Source: an uncultured Mucilaginibacter sp. (lineage in GTDB: Bacteria; Bacteroidota; Bacteroidia; Sphingobacteriales; Sphingobacteriaceae). Taken from it: 17,007 nt of DNA. The translations under genes and the position numbers were made by a program. Of this stretch, positions 1-7,526 are shown piece after piece (the first letter of the stretch is position 1; each line of letters starts with the position of its first letter). The notes beneath the pieces are model-generated. The model worked only from the letters and a program-made list of their open reading frames with translations. It was not told where the DNA came from and made no database searches. Location of the stretch: positions 1-17,007 of the forward strand of contig CAMLFI010000014.1 of NCBI GenBank assembly GCA_946479225.1. The letters run 5' to 3'.

Positions 1-650
1 GGATCATCATTACGTACTGATAAGGCATGCATGGCGTTAAAACCACCAATACCCGCTTCATTTATAATAGCCTCAGAACCGCCGGTAATAAACATATTGG
101 CGCGCCCCAGGCGAATGTAATTGAAAGAATCTATCAGCGAATTGTTTGACGATGCACAAGCCGAAACAGTAGTAAAGTTTGGCCCGCGTAATCCGTATTT
201 GATGGAGATATGGCCGGGGGCAATATCTGCTATCATTTTAGGAATAAAGAAGGGATTGAACCTTGGTGTTCCGTCGCCTTTTGCAAAGGCAACAACTTCA
301 TCTAAAAAGGTTTTTAAACCTCCTATGCCTGACCCCCATATCACACCTATGCGATTGGTATCAAGCTTTGAAAAATCTAACCCGGCGTCTTTTACAGCTT
401 CTTCTGTAGAATAAAGCGCGTATTGAACAAACGGATCGAGCTTACGGGCATCCTTGCGGCCTAAAAAGCCGTCGGCATCAAAGTTTTTAACTTCACATGC
501 AAATTTTGTTTTGAACTTTTCAGTATCAAAACTCTTGATCAAAGCAGCGCCACTCACTCCGTTGATAAGAGCGTTCCAATATTCTGAAACGCTGTTGCCA
601 ATTGGAGTGAGTGCCCCAAGCCCGGTTACAACTACTCTTTTAAACCCCAT
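1..650 (-). CDS. fabF: Beta-ketoacyl-ACP synthase II (FabF), C-terminal part cut by window edge
   Basis: This enzyme condenses malonyl-ACP with a growing acyl-ACP in the cytosolic type II fatty acid elongation cycle. About 216 residues are visible, starting MGFKRVVVTGLGALTPIG, the usual N-terminus of FabF. The catalytic cysteine lies in TVSACASS (Cys165), and the GSGIGG and GGSEA stretches typical of the thiolase fold are present. FabF is normally a little over 400 residues, so roughly the second half, including the two active-site histidines, lies outside the window. The start codon follows the acpP stop by 20 bp, so the two are almost certainly one transcript driven from the acpP promoter. 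The fold, active-site motif and acpP neighbour make FabF much more likely than FabB or FabH. Confidence 0.96.
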   Translation of the reverse strand, partial: MGFKRVVVTGLGALTPIGNSVSEYWNALINGVSGAALIKSFDTEKFKTKFACEVKNFDADGFLGRKDARKLDPFVQYALYSTEEAVKDAGLDFSKLDTNRIGVIWGSGIGGLKTFLDEVVAFAKGDGTPRFNPFFIPKMIADIAPGHISIKYGLRGPNFTTVSACASSNNSLIDSFNYIRLGRANMFITGGSEAIINEAGIGGFNAMHALSVRNDD

Positions 651-670
651 TTAAATAAAATAAGGAGAGC

Positions 671-907
671 TTATTTAACGTTTTTTTCAAGGTAAGCTAT
701 GGCTTGACCTACAGTACCGATAGTTTCTGCCTGATCATCAGGTATAGCCACATTAAATTCTTTTTCAAACTCCATGATAAGTTCCACGGTGTCTAAAGAG
801 TCGGCACCAAGATCATTGGTGAAGCTAGCCTCAGGTGTTACTTCACTTTCGTCAACACCCAATTTTTCAACGATAATAGCCTTTACTCTTGAAGCGATAT
901 CAGACAT
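671..907 (-). CDS. acpP: Acyl carrier protein
   Basis: This is the small acidic carrier that holds fatty acyl intermediates as thioesters on a 4'-phosphopantetheine arm during fatty acid synthesis. The 78-residue length is standard. The attachment site is Ser37 in GADSLDTVE, and the helix II recognition sequence [10 protein letters not shown] follows. The protein is strongly acidic, as expected. It is the first gene of an acpP-fabF unit and is transcribed divergently from the IPExxxVDY-pyk pair. A good Bacteroidota-type promoter lies about 60-90 bp upstream. Confidence 0.98.
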   Translation of the reverse strand: MSDIASRVKAIIVEKLGVDESEVTPEASFTNDLGADSLDTVELIMEFEKEFNVAIPDDQAETIGTVGQAIAYLEKNVK

Positions 908-969
908 AGTTTTATAGTTTAATGATTAAATAAAATTCTGTGCAAAGAAAAATAAAATCTATCAAATAT

Positions 970-1000
970 CAAATCTAAAACCTTTTTAGTTTTTGACCAA
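970..1000 (-). promoter_or_regulatory. Promoter of acpP-fabF (Bacteroidota -33/-7 type)
   Basis: On the minus strand a TTG (998-1000) is followed after exactly 20 nt by TAGATTTG (970-977), a full match to the TAnnTTTG -7 box of the Bacteroidota primary sigma factor. Transcription should start near 963, leaving a 5' leader of about 55 nt before the acpP ATG. The intergenic region is shared with the divergent gene at 1059. Confidence 0.65.
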
Positions 1001-1058
1001 CAAAATTTAATTCCACAATGCTGTTTTTGTATCTTTAGCGGGATAAATATAGTTATAA

Positions 1059-1481
1059 TTGAACAGGAAAATTTTAAAGTTTGAGATAGATCTCGATTTT
1101 ATTTTGATAGCCGTAACTGCCTCATTAAAAGACTATCGCGCCTGCTATCTTATCAATAAACACTTAAATTTCAATTTTGTTCGCGTAGATGATCTTACGG
1201 TTGATAATTTAAACGGCAACAATAAACGCGGTTATTTTTCGCTGTTCAGCTGCAACTGGGAAGCCAGCGAAACCGACTTTTATTTTATCGCCAACAAAAG
1301 TACCGAAGGATATCTTGTTCCGGAAATGCGTAAAGCCGACTATTTTCTGCTAATAAAAAATTATATTGATGAAACCGACCTCGAAAACCTTATTTCATCG
1401 GTAAATCGCATCCCCGAAATTGTTGCTGCGGTAAAGATCGACCCAAAAAAAATAAAATCACGCGAAAATCTTCTATTTTAG
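1059..1481 (+). CDS. IPExxxVDY family protein (function unknown)
   Basis: This 140-residue protein belongs to a Bacteroidota-specific family named after its IPExxxVDY motif; here the motif reads VPEMRKADY (residues 87-95). The family has no established activity but is usually found directly upstream of pyruvate kinase, as here. It is predicted to be soluble, with no signal peptide or membrane segment. The start used is TTG (MNRKILKFEIDLDF); no in-frame ATG lies near the N-terminus, so the start is less certain than the family call. The gap to pyk is 63 nt with no terminator, so the two are probably co-transcribed. A weak -7-like box, TATCTTTA, occurs at 1030-1037 without a clear -33 partner. 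Confidence 0.82.
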   Translation: MNRKILKFEIDLDFILIAVTASLKDYRACYLINKHLNFNFVRVDDLTVDNLNGNNKRGYFSLFSCNWEASETDFYFIANKSTEGYLVPEMRKADYFLLIKNYIDETDLENLISSVNRIPEIVAAVKIDPKKIKSRENLLF

Positions 1482-1544
1482 CGGAAATTTTACACACGTA
1501 TTATAACCGTGTATAGTTATAAAAATACTTGGATACAGATAAAC

Positions 1545-2978
1545 ATGAAATTAGCTAATAACCGCACCAAAATTGTTGCCACCATGGGGCCGGCATCGTC
1601 AAATAAAGATGTACTGCTGTCAATGATAAGAGCCGGCGTAAACGTATGCCGTCTTAACTTTTCGCACGGAAAAATTTCTGACCATAAAAAAGTTATTGAA
1701 ACAATACGCGAAATTAACGAACAGCATAAAACCAACGTGGCCATACTTGCCGACCTGCAGGGGCCTAAAATTCGTATTGGTTTGGTTAAGGATGGCGGTA
1801 TAAACCTGATTAATGGTACGCATATTAATATAACTACCCACGAGTGTATAGGCGACGACAACCAGATATATATTACTTATGATACGTTTCCGCAGGATGT
1901 ACAGGCTAACGAGATAATTTTGCTTGACGACGGAAAAATACAAATGCGTGTATTAGAGACCAATAAAATAGATACCGTAGTTTGCGAAGTTGTGCATGGC
2001 GGTATTTTAACGTCTCGTAAGGGTGTTAATCTTCCAAATACTAAAGTATCTATCCCAAGCTTAACTGAGGATGACCTGGAACACCTGAATTTTGTTTTAG
2101 AGTGCGATGTTGACTGGATAGGCCTGTCGTTTGTAAGAAACGCTGAAGATATTGTTGAATTAAAGCAAATAATAAGCCGCAGCGGTAAAGCCGCCAAGGT
2201 AATTGCCAAAATAGAAAAGCCTGAAGCCATTGATAATATAGATGCTATTATAGCGGTTACTGATGGTATAATGGTAGCACGTGGCGACCTTGGTGTTGAA
2301 ATGCCATTGGAAGAAGTGCCATTACTGCAAAAAATGATAGCGCGTAAATGCCGCGCCGCTTCAAAACCGGTTATTGTTGCTACGCAGATGCTGGAATCAA
2401 TGATAACTACACCGCGCCCTACCCGTGCAGAGGTTAACGACGTAGCCAACTCTGTATTAGATGGTGCGGATGCTGTGATGCTTAGCGGAGAAACGTCAGT
2501 AGGTGAGTTTCCGTTGATCGTGATAGAGACGATGTCAAAAATTATCAGGAACGTAGAAGAGGTGGGTTATCCGTTCAATACCGGTAAAGCCGATATTGAT
2601 AATGCTAAATCAACCTATTTGGCCGATGCCATCTGCGGATCTGCGGTTTACCTGGCAGAACAAACTGATGCACAGGGAATCATAGCCATGACTTCATCCG
2701 GTTATACCGCGTTTGAAATATCAAGCTACAGACCTGAAGCACCTACATATACCTTTACGGCCAACAAGCATTTATTGACTGCCCTTAGTTTAGTTTGGGG
2801 AGTACGTACGTTTTACTACGATAAAGTGGAAAGCACCGATCAAACTATTACGGATTGTAATAACATGCTGATAGCTGAAAATTTAATAGCAGCCGGAGAT
2901 GTTATCATCAACACGGTATCAGCGCCTATTGCCCGCCAGGGACGTACCAATACAGTAAAGGTATCTGTTATAGAATAA
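1545..2978 (+). CDS. pyk: Pyruvate kinase
   Basis: Pyruvate kinase catalyses the last step of glycolysis, phosphoenolpyruvate plus ADP to pyruvate plus ATP, in the cytosol. The reading frame opens at a GTG at 1509, but the ATG at 1545 gives the family-typical N-terminus MKLANNRTKIVATMGPASS and 477 residues, so it is preferred. The active-site segment IAKIEKPEAI contains the presumed catalytic Lys222 and the metal ligand Glu224; Asp248 in ARGDLG is the second metal ligand. The CRLNFSHG motif (35-42) and ATQMLESM (279-286) are also intact. The C-terminal third is the usual alpha/beta regulatory domain. The gene ends just before a strong terminator. Confidence 0.98.
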   Translation: MKLANNRTKIVATMGPASSNKDVLLSMIRAGVNVCRLNFSHGKISDHKKVIETIREINEQHKTNVAILADLQGPKIRIGLVKDGGINLINGTHINITTHECIGDDNQIYITYDTFPQDVQANEIILLDDGKIQMRVLETNKIDTVVCEVVHGGILTSRKGVNLPNTKVSIPSLTEDDLEHLNFVLECDVDWIGLSFVRNAEDIVELKQIISRSGKAAKVIAKIEKPEAIDNIDAIIAVTDGIMVARGDLGVEMPLEEVPLLQKMIARKCRAASKPVIVATQMLESMITTPRPTRAEVNDVANSVLDGADAVMLSGETSVGEFPLIVIETMSKIIRNVEEVGYPFNTGKADIDNAKSTYLADAICGSAVYLAEQTDAQGIIAMTSSGYTAFEISSYRPEAPTYTFTANKHLLTALSLVWGVRTFYYDKVESTDQTITDCNNMLIAENLIAAGDVIINTVSAPIARQGRTNTVKVSVIE

Positions 2979-3002
2979 TAAAGCTATTTCCTTATAGAAC
3001 AT

Positions 3003-3031
3003 AAAAGAGCCCCGCTATGCGGGGCTCTTTT
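3003..3031. terminator. Strong bidirectional intrinsic terminator after pyk
   Basis: A perfect 13-bp stem, AAAAGAGCCCCGC (3003-3015) paired with 3019-3031, closes on a 3-nt loop, TAT. The stem base is A-rich on one side and T-rich on the other, so it can act in both directions: for pyk on the plus strand and for the candidate small gene at 3058-3144 on the minus strand. Confidence 0.93.
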
Positions 3032-3057
3032 CGTTTGATACCCGATCAACAAAAAAA

Positions 3058-3144
3058 TCAAAAAATTTCAGCCGAACAAACCTCGTTGAGTAGTTTATGC
3101 GTATCGGCAAAACAATAATTCCAGCAAACTTTTAGCATTCCCAT
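3058..3144 (-). CDS. Candidate 28-residue small protein with a strong Shine-Dalgarno
   Basis: On the minus strand an ATG at 3144 opens a 28-codon frame (starting MGMLKVCWNYC, ending SAEIF) that stops with TGA at 3058-3060. It is preceded by AGGGAGG (3154-3160) with a 9-nt spacer, a near-ideal Shine-Dalgarno. Such a strong site is unusual here, where the other genes have weak or no Shine-Dalgarno. A second ATG is at codon 3. The pyk hairpin lies 27 bp downstream and would terminate this transcript. The peptide has three cysteines and a mildly amphipathic first half, with no obvious signal peptide or membrane helix. A -7-like box, TAGGATTG, lies near 3197-3204. I do not recognise the product; it could be a small protein, a leader peptide or chance. 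The rest of the 2979-3361 gap is AT-rich with no other convincing gene. Confidence 0.4.
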   Translation of the reverse strand: MGMLKVCWNYCFADTHKLLNEVCSAEIF

Positions 3145-3305
3145 AGTATTATTCCTCCCTTTTTAGTGTTTGACGTTCTTAATTCGACCCCGTTACAATC
3201 CTATAGTTTAAAACGCGCCGAAATTATCTGTTCGCAGCAATAATTATACTTTAAATTAAAACGGACGACTAATTTATTGTTTTCCTGCAAAAAAAAATTT
3301 ACTTA

Positions 3306-3339
3306 TTTGTTTTATTTTACACTTCAATGACTATATTGC
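3306..3339 (+). promoter_or_regulatory. Possible promoter of the outer-membrane barrel gene
   Basis: TTTG at 3306-3309 is followed after 22 nt by TATATTGC (3332-3339), an approximate -7 box. The spacing is slightly long and the -7 box has mismatches, so this is only a candidate. It would give a leader of about 15 nt before the TTG start at 3362. Confidence 0.3.
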
Positions 3340-3361
3340 AGTTCAATAAACCCTAAGTAAA

Positions 3362-4654
3362 TTGATTAAATTCGTGTGGAAGCTCGCCTGGACAGCGGGC
3401 GTGGTGCTGTTATGCACAGGGACAATTTTTGCTCAGGAGCGGCAGGATCCGCCTGAGGTTTTACAAAAGCAAACAGATGCGAAACAAGTACTGAGCAACT
3501 GGTTCAGTAAAAAAAAGGCTGTATCTTATACAAGTACTACAAAACCTTCAACCATTTGTACCCTCCCCTCTGCTGGTTTTAACCCAAGTGTCGGGCTTTC
3601 GGCGGGTGTAACTTCTACGGCGGGCTTAATTTTTGGCGACCCAAAGATCACCACCATGTCTGTTTTAAATGCCAATGCCTACATATCAACCAAAGGGCTT
3701 TTACAATTTGAAGTAAAAAACAATATTTTCACTAATGATGACCTGTATAATATCCAGGGTAACGTACAGTTTGGTAAAACCGTGGCGTTAGATTACGGCG
3801 TAGGGACAGGTAGCCGGGCTCGCGGTGAACAGGGTTTTTCGTTTGATGGTTTGCCACTATCAAGCAACAGTGAGGTAATGACTATAAATTACTCGTACAT
3901 CAAAATATCCGAAAGAGTATACCGCCGAGTTGCACCCCACCTGCTGGTGGGCGCAGGTGTTATTTTTAATATATACCAGGATATTGATAACGAACGAAGA
4001 TTAGGGCGAAACATGAATGCGCATAATGTGAGATACAGCATGAATCATGGTTTTCCTTCATCGGGTTACAACAATAACGGGCTGTTGTTGAATATAGAAT
4101 ATAACTCGCGCGACCATATTAACCGCCCCTACGAAGGCGTGTTCGCCGATGTAGTTTTGCGCACTAACGAAACCTGGATGGGCAGCAACAGGCGGGCAAC
4201 GCAATTGCGCACAGAATTCAGAAAGTACTGGGGCCTTTCAAAAATTAACCGCGAACATGTAATGGCGTTCTGGTTTTGGGGCAGCTTTCTGCTGAACGGC
4301 GATTTGCCCTACCTTGAATTGCCGGGCACCGGTAGCGACCAAACCAACCGTTTAGGTCGCGGGTATACCATAGGCCGTTTTAAGGGGCAGTCATTCGCTT
4401 ATACAGAGGCTGAGTACCGCTTCCCTATCTCACAAAATAAATTATTTAGCGGCGTGGTGTTTGCCAATGCGCAAACTTCAAGCGCCCAGCGTAATATAAA
4501 TGATGTTAACCTTGGCGAATTTGTTGAACCCGGCGGCGGATTTGGCCTGCGTATATTATTTAATAAATATACCCGGTCAAACCTATGTATTGATTACGGG
4601 GTAGGCACCTACGGAGCGAAGGGAATATTTATTGGCCTGAACGAAGTTTTCTGA
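3362..4654 (+). CDS. BamA/TamA-like (Omp85) outer-membrane beta-barrel protein without POTRA domains
   Basis: This 430-residue protein begins with a Sec signal peptide (MIKFVWKLAW, then a hydrophobic stretch ending near FAQ, residues 22-25). The remainder alternates like a transmembrane beta-barrel. Two Omp85 surface-antigen signatures are visible: NSRDHINRPYEGVFADV (248-264), matching the SRDxxxxPxxG strand motif, and GRGYTIGR followed by AEYRFPI (332-339 and 350-356), matching the GRGY loop and the AEYRxP strand. There is no room for POTRA repeats: only about 50 residues separate the signal peptide from the barrel. The protein therefore resembles POTRA-less Omp85 relatives, whose function is unknown. 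The start is TTG; an in-frame stop at 3347-3349 limits upstream extension. It converges on the SPW gene, sharing a terminator. Confidence 0.78.
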   Translation: MIKFVWKLAWTAGVVLLCTGTIFAQERQDPPEVLQKQTDAKQVLSNWFSKKKAVSYTSTTKPSTICTLPSAGFNPSVGLSAGVTSTAGLIFGDPKITTMSVLNANAYISTKGLLQFEVKNNIFTNDDLYNIQGNVQFGKTVALDYGVGTGSRARGEQGFSFDGLPLSSNSEVMTINYSYIKISERVYRRVAPHLLVGAGVIFNIYQDIDNERRLGRNMNAHNVRYSMNHGFPSSGYNNNGLLLNIEYNSRDHINRPYEGVFADVVLRTNETWMGSNRRATQLRTEFRKYWGLSKINREHVMAFWFWGSFLLNGDLPYLELPGTGSDQTNRLGRGYTIGRFKGQSFAYTEAEYRFPISQNKLFSGVVFANAQTSSAQRNINDVNLGEFVEPGGGFGLRILFNKYTRSNLCIDYGVGTYGAKGIFIGLNEVF

Positions 4655-4677
4655 TCATCAGAAAAATGTGCGTAAAT

Positions 4678-4718
4678 AAAAAAGGCGGTCTCTACGCATT
4701 GTGGAGACCGCCTTTTTT
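4678..4718. terminator. Bidirectional terminator between convergent genes
   Basis: A stem of about 18 bp pairs 4678-4695 (AAAAAAGGCGGTCTC and three further bases) with 4701-4718, with one G-T wobble and a 5-nt loop, GCATT. Its A-tract and T-tract serve the barrel gene ending at 4654 and the SPW gene ending at 4734. Confidence 0.93.
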
Positions 4719-4733
4719 TATGCTTTATGTAGT

Positions 4734-5123
4734 TTAGTTATTAACTACTTCGTGGTGTACGTCATCTGTTGTAAACGGAGAGCCGTGTGTAAAAACACCT
4801 GCTATTAAAAATGTACCGCCAATTAAAACATGCGGCAAACAAACCTTACCACAAAAACCGTATAAAAACGGAGATACCAGTAAGATAAAGCCCGAAAATG
4901 CATCAAGCACATTATGCGTTGGCATAGGGAAGATCTTAATAAAACCGTGACTGTTATTGCTAAAAATAGCCATTATTAGTTGCACCCATCCTATAAGTAT
5001 TGGTAGAAAAAGAGCAGCGCCGCCAAAATGGGCAAAATCAAATAACCATGGAGACGCCATTGATACTAAGGCGGCCACATAATTTATAACTCCGTAAAAG
5101 CTTCTTGAAATAAATGGGTTCAT
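4734..5123 (-). CDS. SPW-repeat family small integral membrane protein
   Basis: With the ATG at 5123 this is a 129-residue protein of four hydrophobic segments (about 9-28, 34-54, 74-90 and 97-113). It has two copies of the SPW-type element: MASPWLFDF (22-30) and LVSPFLYGF (82-90), the second with F in place of W. This matches the SPW repeat family, whose function is unknown. The frame also opens at a TTG at 5148-5150, but that codon lies inside an exact TAnnTTTG promoter box, so the ATG at 5123 is preferred. The C-terminus is hydrophilic with HH and acidic residues. It appears monocistronic. Confidence 0.78.
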   Translation of the reverse strand: MNPFISRSFYGVINYVAALVSMASPWLFDFAHFGGAALFLPILIGWVQLIMAIFSNNSHGFIKIFPMPTHNVLDAFSGFILLVSPFLYGFCGKVCLPHVLIGGTFLIAGVFTHGSPFTTDDVHHEVVNN

Positions 5124-5147
5124 GTTTTTAATATTGCTTAACCGCAC

Positions 5148-5155
5148 CAAAAGTA
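5148..5155 (-). promoter_or_regulatory. -7 promoter box of the SPW gene
   Basis: The minus strand reads TACTTTTG, an exact TAnnTTTG match, 24 bp upstream of the ATG at 5123. No clear TTG is seen 19-21 nt further upstream, so the -33 half is weak or absent. Confidence 0.45.
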
Positions 5156-5256
5156 ATAATTAAACCTAAAAAAACTGCCATAGCTACAGCAAAAAAGTTT
5201 ATTTAATGTTCAATTAAGTTTTGGTATGCATTAGCGTTTACTGCCGGCTCACGCAC

Positions 5257-5287
5257 AAAAAAGCCCCCGCAGAAACATCCGCGAGAG
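5257..5287 (-). terminator. Intrinsic terminator of the blaI-M56 operon
   Basis: Read on the minus strand, CTCTCGCGG (5279-5287) pairs with CTGCGGGGG (5264-5272), including several G-U pairs, around a 6-nt loop. It is followed at once by C and six T residues (5257-5262). It lies about 40 bp beyond the stop of the M56-TonB gene. Confidence 0.75.
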
Positions 5288-5329
5288 TGAACCGATAAAA
5301 AATTATTCTTCGGCTAAACCCATTATTAT

Positions 5330-7069
5330 TTACTGGTTGGCCTGTGCTTCATCAAAAGAAAGTGTAAAGTTAATAGGCACTGTATACTGCACCTTTACTT
5401 TACGACCATTTTGAAAGCCGGGTATCCACTTTGGCGAGGTAGAAAGCACTCTTACAGCTTCCTCTTTAAACTCTTCGCTCGGGCCGCGCAAAGCCTTTAT
5501 GTCAGACAGCGAACCGTCCATTCCTACAATAAATTGCACAAAAACTTTGCCTTGTATACCCCTTGTCCTCATTTCATTCGGATACTTAAGATTTTTTGAT
5601 AAAAACCGGGTAAATCCACTCATACCGCCGGGGAAAACCGGATATGCCTCAACTGTTGAAAATACTTTATTATCATCGTTTGGACCAGGCGGCATATCAT
5701 CCTCGTCGCCAAGTGTAAAATTAATAGGTACGGTATACTGCGTTCTAACTGTCCGGCCGTTTTGCACACCGGGCTGCCACCTGGGCGAGGTGTTGAACAC
5801 ACGCACCGCTTCTGCATTTAGCTCTTCAGAGGGCCCACGAACTGCGTGTACATCAGAGAGTGAACCATCGGCTTCAACAATAAATTGAACAAATACCTTA
5901 CCCTGAATATTATTTTCCCTGGCTTGCGCAGGGTATCTTACATTGTGCTCTAAAAATTTAACAAAGGCGTTTGAGCCTCCGGGAAATTCCGGTGATTGCT
6001 CTACAGATACAAATACTTTTTTGTCGCCCAACAGGTCTTCTATTTCTGATCCATATGTGGGATGATCTTTGTACGGCGTGGTATAATATTGCCGGGCAGC
6101 ATCAGAATAAACAACCGGTGTGGGGAATTTTACCCGAATCTCGTCCTCGGGTATTTCGGCGTGTTCTATTATTTCGTTAGTGATATTGTCAACCGGTGCC
6201 GCAAATACTTCCTTCACACCATCGTGCAGATTGTTAACCGCCGTACTGTTATTTACGGTTGCAGATGAGAGTATCATCATTAATACAAATAAGGGAGCAG
6301 ACAGGCAGTATTTAAACAGCATTATGCGCTGTGATTTGCTTTTCTGCAACATCATTATGCGCTTTTTAAGCATGCTGTGGCTGTAAAAAGGATTGGTTAA
6401 TTTATGGGCAGGGACATGAAAGGTTTGGCTGAGTAGCAGCAGGGCATAATCAGCCTTGTCCGTACCCGAACTTATTACCTGCATGTCGGCAATATACTCA
6501 TGTATATATTTAATGGCAAAGCGGTACAGATAAACAACCGGGTTAAACCAGTTGATGATCATTACCGTTTCTATTATCATCACATCAACCGAGTGCCATT
6601 GGGTGGCATGCACCTGCTCATGCCTGGCAATGGCATGATGGTGGGCAACGTCTTTGCCTAAACTTATTTTTTTGAAAAAGGAATAAGCTGCAGAAGGAGA
6701 TGGTTTCTCTATTTGTTTTTTAAGAACTATTAGCTGCCACATTAACCGCAAGGTTAAAAACATGGTAACTGCTATATAAACTAAAGTTAAAAGGTGGCCT
6801 ATTGTTACAGATTGTTCTGCCTGCTTAAAGTTGTATGTAATTAATTCAACACCGCCGCCATATAGCGTGCTTTGCACCTGCCTGGTTATAAACAGATCCT
6901 TCACCCAATCTGCCTGTATCAATGGTATCGCAAACGAAAGTAACGACGCCGCCACAAGGTAAATGCGGTTAAGCTGAAAAAAGGTTTCGCGACGCAGCAA
7001 CAGCGCGTAAAAGGCAAAAAACAAAAGCAGGTAAAAGTTTACCAGCAATAAATAATGCCACCAGCTCAT
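5330..7069 (-). CDS. M56 (BlaR1-type) metallopeptidase fused to two TonB C-terminal domains
   Basis: A 579-residue integral membrane protein. Membrane segments lie at about 5-25, 35-52, 92-112 and 253-270, with a further hydrophobic helix at 163-183. The M56 zinc-protease motif is HEQVH (150-154), with HEYIAD (190-195) supplying the likely third ligand. After the last membrane segment come two TonB C-terminal domains (about 352-454 and 468-571), each with FPGG, a YP, GKVFVQFIV, DGSLSD, RGPSEE and PINFTL. In BlaR1 the equivalent C-terminal region is an extracellular penicillin-binding sensor; here it is replaced by the TonB pair, which should lie in the periplasm. It follows blaI with a 3-nt gap, the classic BlaI/BlaR1 order. 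By analogy it would sense an envelope signal and cause BlaI to be cleaved or released. A direct role in energising outer-membrane receptors is less likely, since no typical TonB N-terminal anchor is present. Confidence 0.9.
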   Translation of the reverse strand: MSWWHYLLLVNFYLLLFFAFYALLLRRETFFQLNRIYLVAASLLSFAIPLIQADWVKDLFITRQVQSTLYGGGVELITYNFKQAEQSVTIGHLLTLVYIAVTMFLTLRLMWQLIVLKKQIEKPSPSAAYSFFKKISLGKDVAHHHAIARHEQVHATQWHSVDVMIIETVMIINWFNPVVYLYRFAIKYIHEYIADMQVISSGTDKADYALLLLSQTFHVPAHKLTNPFYSHSMLKKRIMMLQKSKSQRIMLFKYCLSAPLFVLMMILSSATVNNSTAVNNLHDGVKEVFAAPVDNITNEIIEHAEIPEDEIRVKFPTPVVYSDAARQYYTTPYKDHPTYGSEIEDLLGDKKVFVSVEQSPEFPGGSNAFVKFLEHNVRYPAQARENNIQGKVFVQFIVEADGSLSDVHAVRGPSEELNAEAVRVFNTSPRWQPGVQNGRTVRTQYTVPINFTLGDEDDMPPGPNDDNKVFSTVEAYPVFPGGMSGFTRFLSKNLKYPNEMRTRGIQGKVFVQFIVGMDGSLSDIKALRGPSEEFKEEAVRVLSTSPKWIPGFQNGRKVKVQYTVPINFTLSFDEAQANQ

Positions 7070-7072
7070 AAC

Positions 7073-7444
7073 TTATTTGCTTTTAAGTTTCTCTATCAGT
7101 TTAAGTATTTCATCAGCCTCTTTCAGGTCAATTTTCTCCTTTTTTACAAAGTAAGAGAACATGTGCTGTACAGAGTTATCAAAGTAACCATTCATCAGCT
7201 TATCAGTAGCAAAATTTTGGTATTGATCTTTGCTTATTACCGGGTAATACTCATGGCTTTTACCATAGGCATTATGGCTTACAAAGCCTTTTGTTTCCAA
7301 TATCCTGATAATGGTTGACACGGTATTATAAGCGGGTTTCGGCTCAGGCAGTAATTCAATTACATCCTTAACAAAACCTTTTTTTAACTGCCATAATATC
7401 TGCATCAATTGTTCCTCAGCACGTGTTAATTCTTTAATTTCCAT
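7073..7444 (-). CDS. BlaI/MecI/CopY family transcriptional repressor
   Basis: A 123-residue winged-helix repressor of the Penicillinase_R family. The N-terminal 70 residues form the DNA-binding domain, with the family start LTRAEEQLMQILW and the recognition region PAYNTVSTIIRILETKGFV (37-55). The C-terminal half is charged and helical and fits the dimerisation domain that the partner protease cuts in BlaI/MecI. It is the first gene of a two-gene operon with the M56-TonB gene 3 nt downstream. Its own promoter (7493-7526) carries the dyad found upstream of three nearby TonB-domain genes, so autoregulation is likely. No beta-lactamase gene is in the window. Confidence 0.92.
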   Translation of the reverse strand: MEIKELTRAEEQLMQILWQLKKGFVKDVIELLPEPKPAYNTVSTIIRILETKGFVSHNAYGKSHEYYPVISKDQYQNFATDKLMNGYFDNSVQHMFSYFVKKEKIDLKEADEILKLIEKLKSK

Positions 7445-7492
7445 GATTTTTGATTGTAGTTATCTGTTTTAGTACGGGGTATTATTTATGTT

Positions 7493-7526
7493 AACGAATT
7501 TATTAGTTTAAATTAACAAATGCAAA
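7493..7526 (-). promoter_or_regulatory. blaI promoter with overlapping BlaI-type operators
   Basis: The plus-strand dyad AACGAATTTATTAGTT (7493-7508) has two 7-bp arms with one mismatch around TT. On the minus strand it contains the -7 box TAAATTCG (7495-7502). Exactly 20 nt upstream is TTTG (7523-7526), inside a second, half-conserved site, AACTAATTTT (7525-7534). A bound BlaI dimer would cover the -7 box. The leader to the blaI ATG is about 45 nt. Confidence 0.65.

Noticed and set aside
1509..1544. The upstream GTG start for pyruvate kinase
   Set aside because: It would add 12 residues not typical of the family; the ATG at 1545 gives the normal N-terminus and length.
1877..2449. A 190-codon open frame on the minus strand
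   Set aside because: It is fully antisense to pyruvate kinase, has no recognisable domain and a serine/isoleucine-rich shadow composition.
5499..5888. A 129-codon plus-strand frame
   Set aside because: It lies opposite the TonB domains of the M56 gene, and similar frames appear opposite the paralogous TonB genes, so it mirrors their conserved codons.
5330..7444. A beta-lactam resistance operon
   Set aside because: BlaI and an M56 protease are present, but there is no beta-lactamase or PBP2a gene and the protease lacks the penicillin-binding sensor domain.
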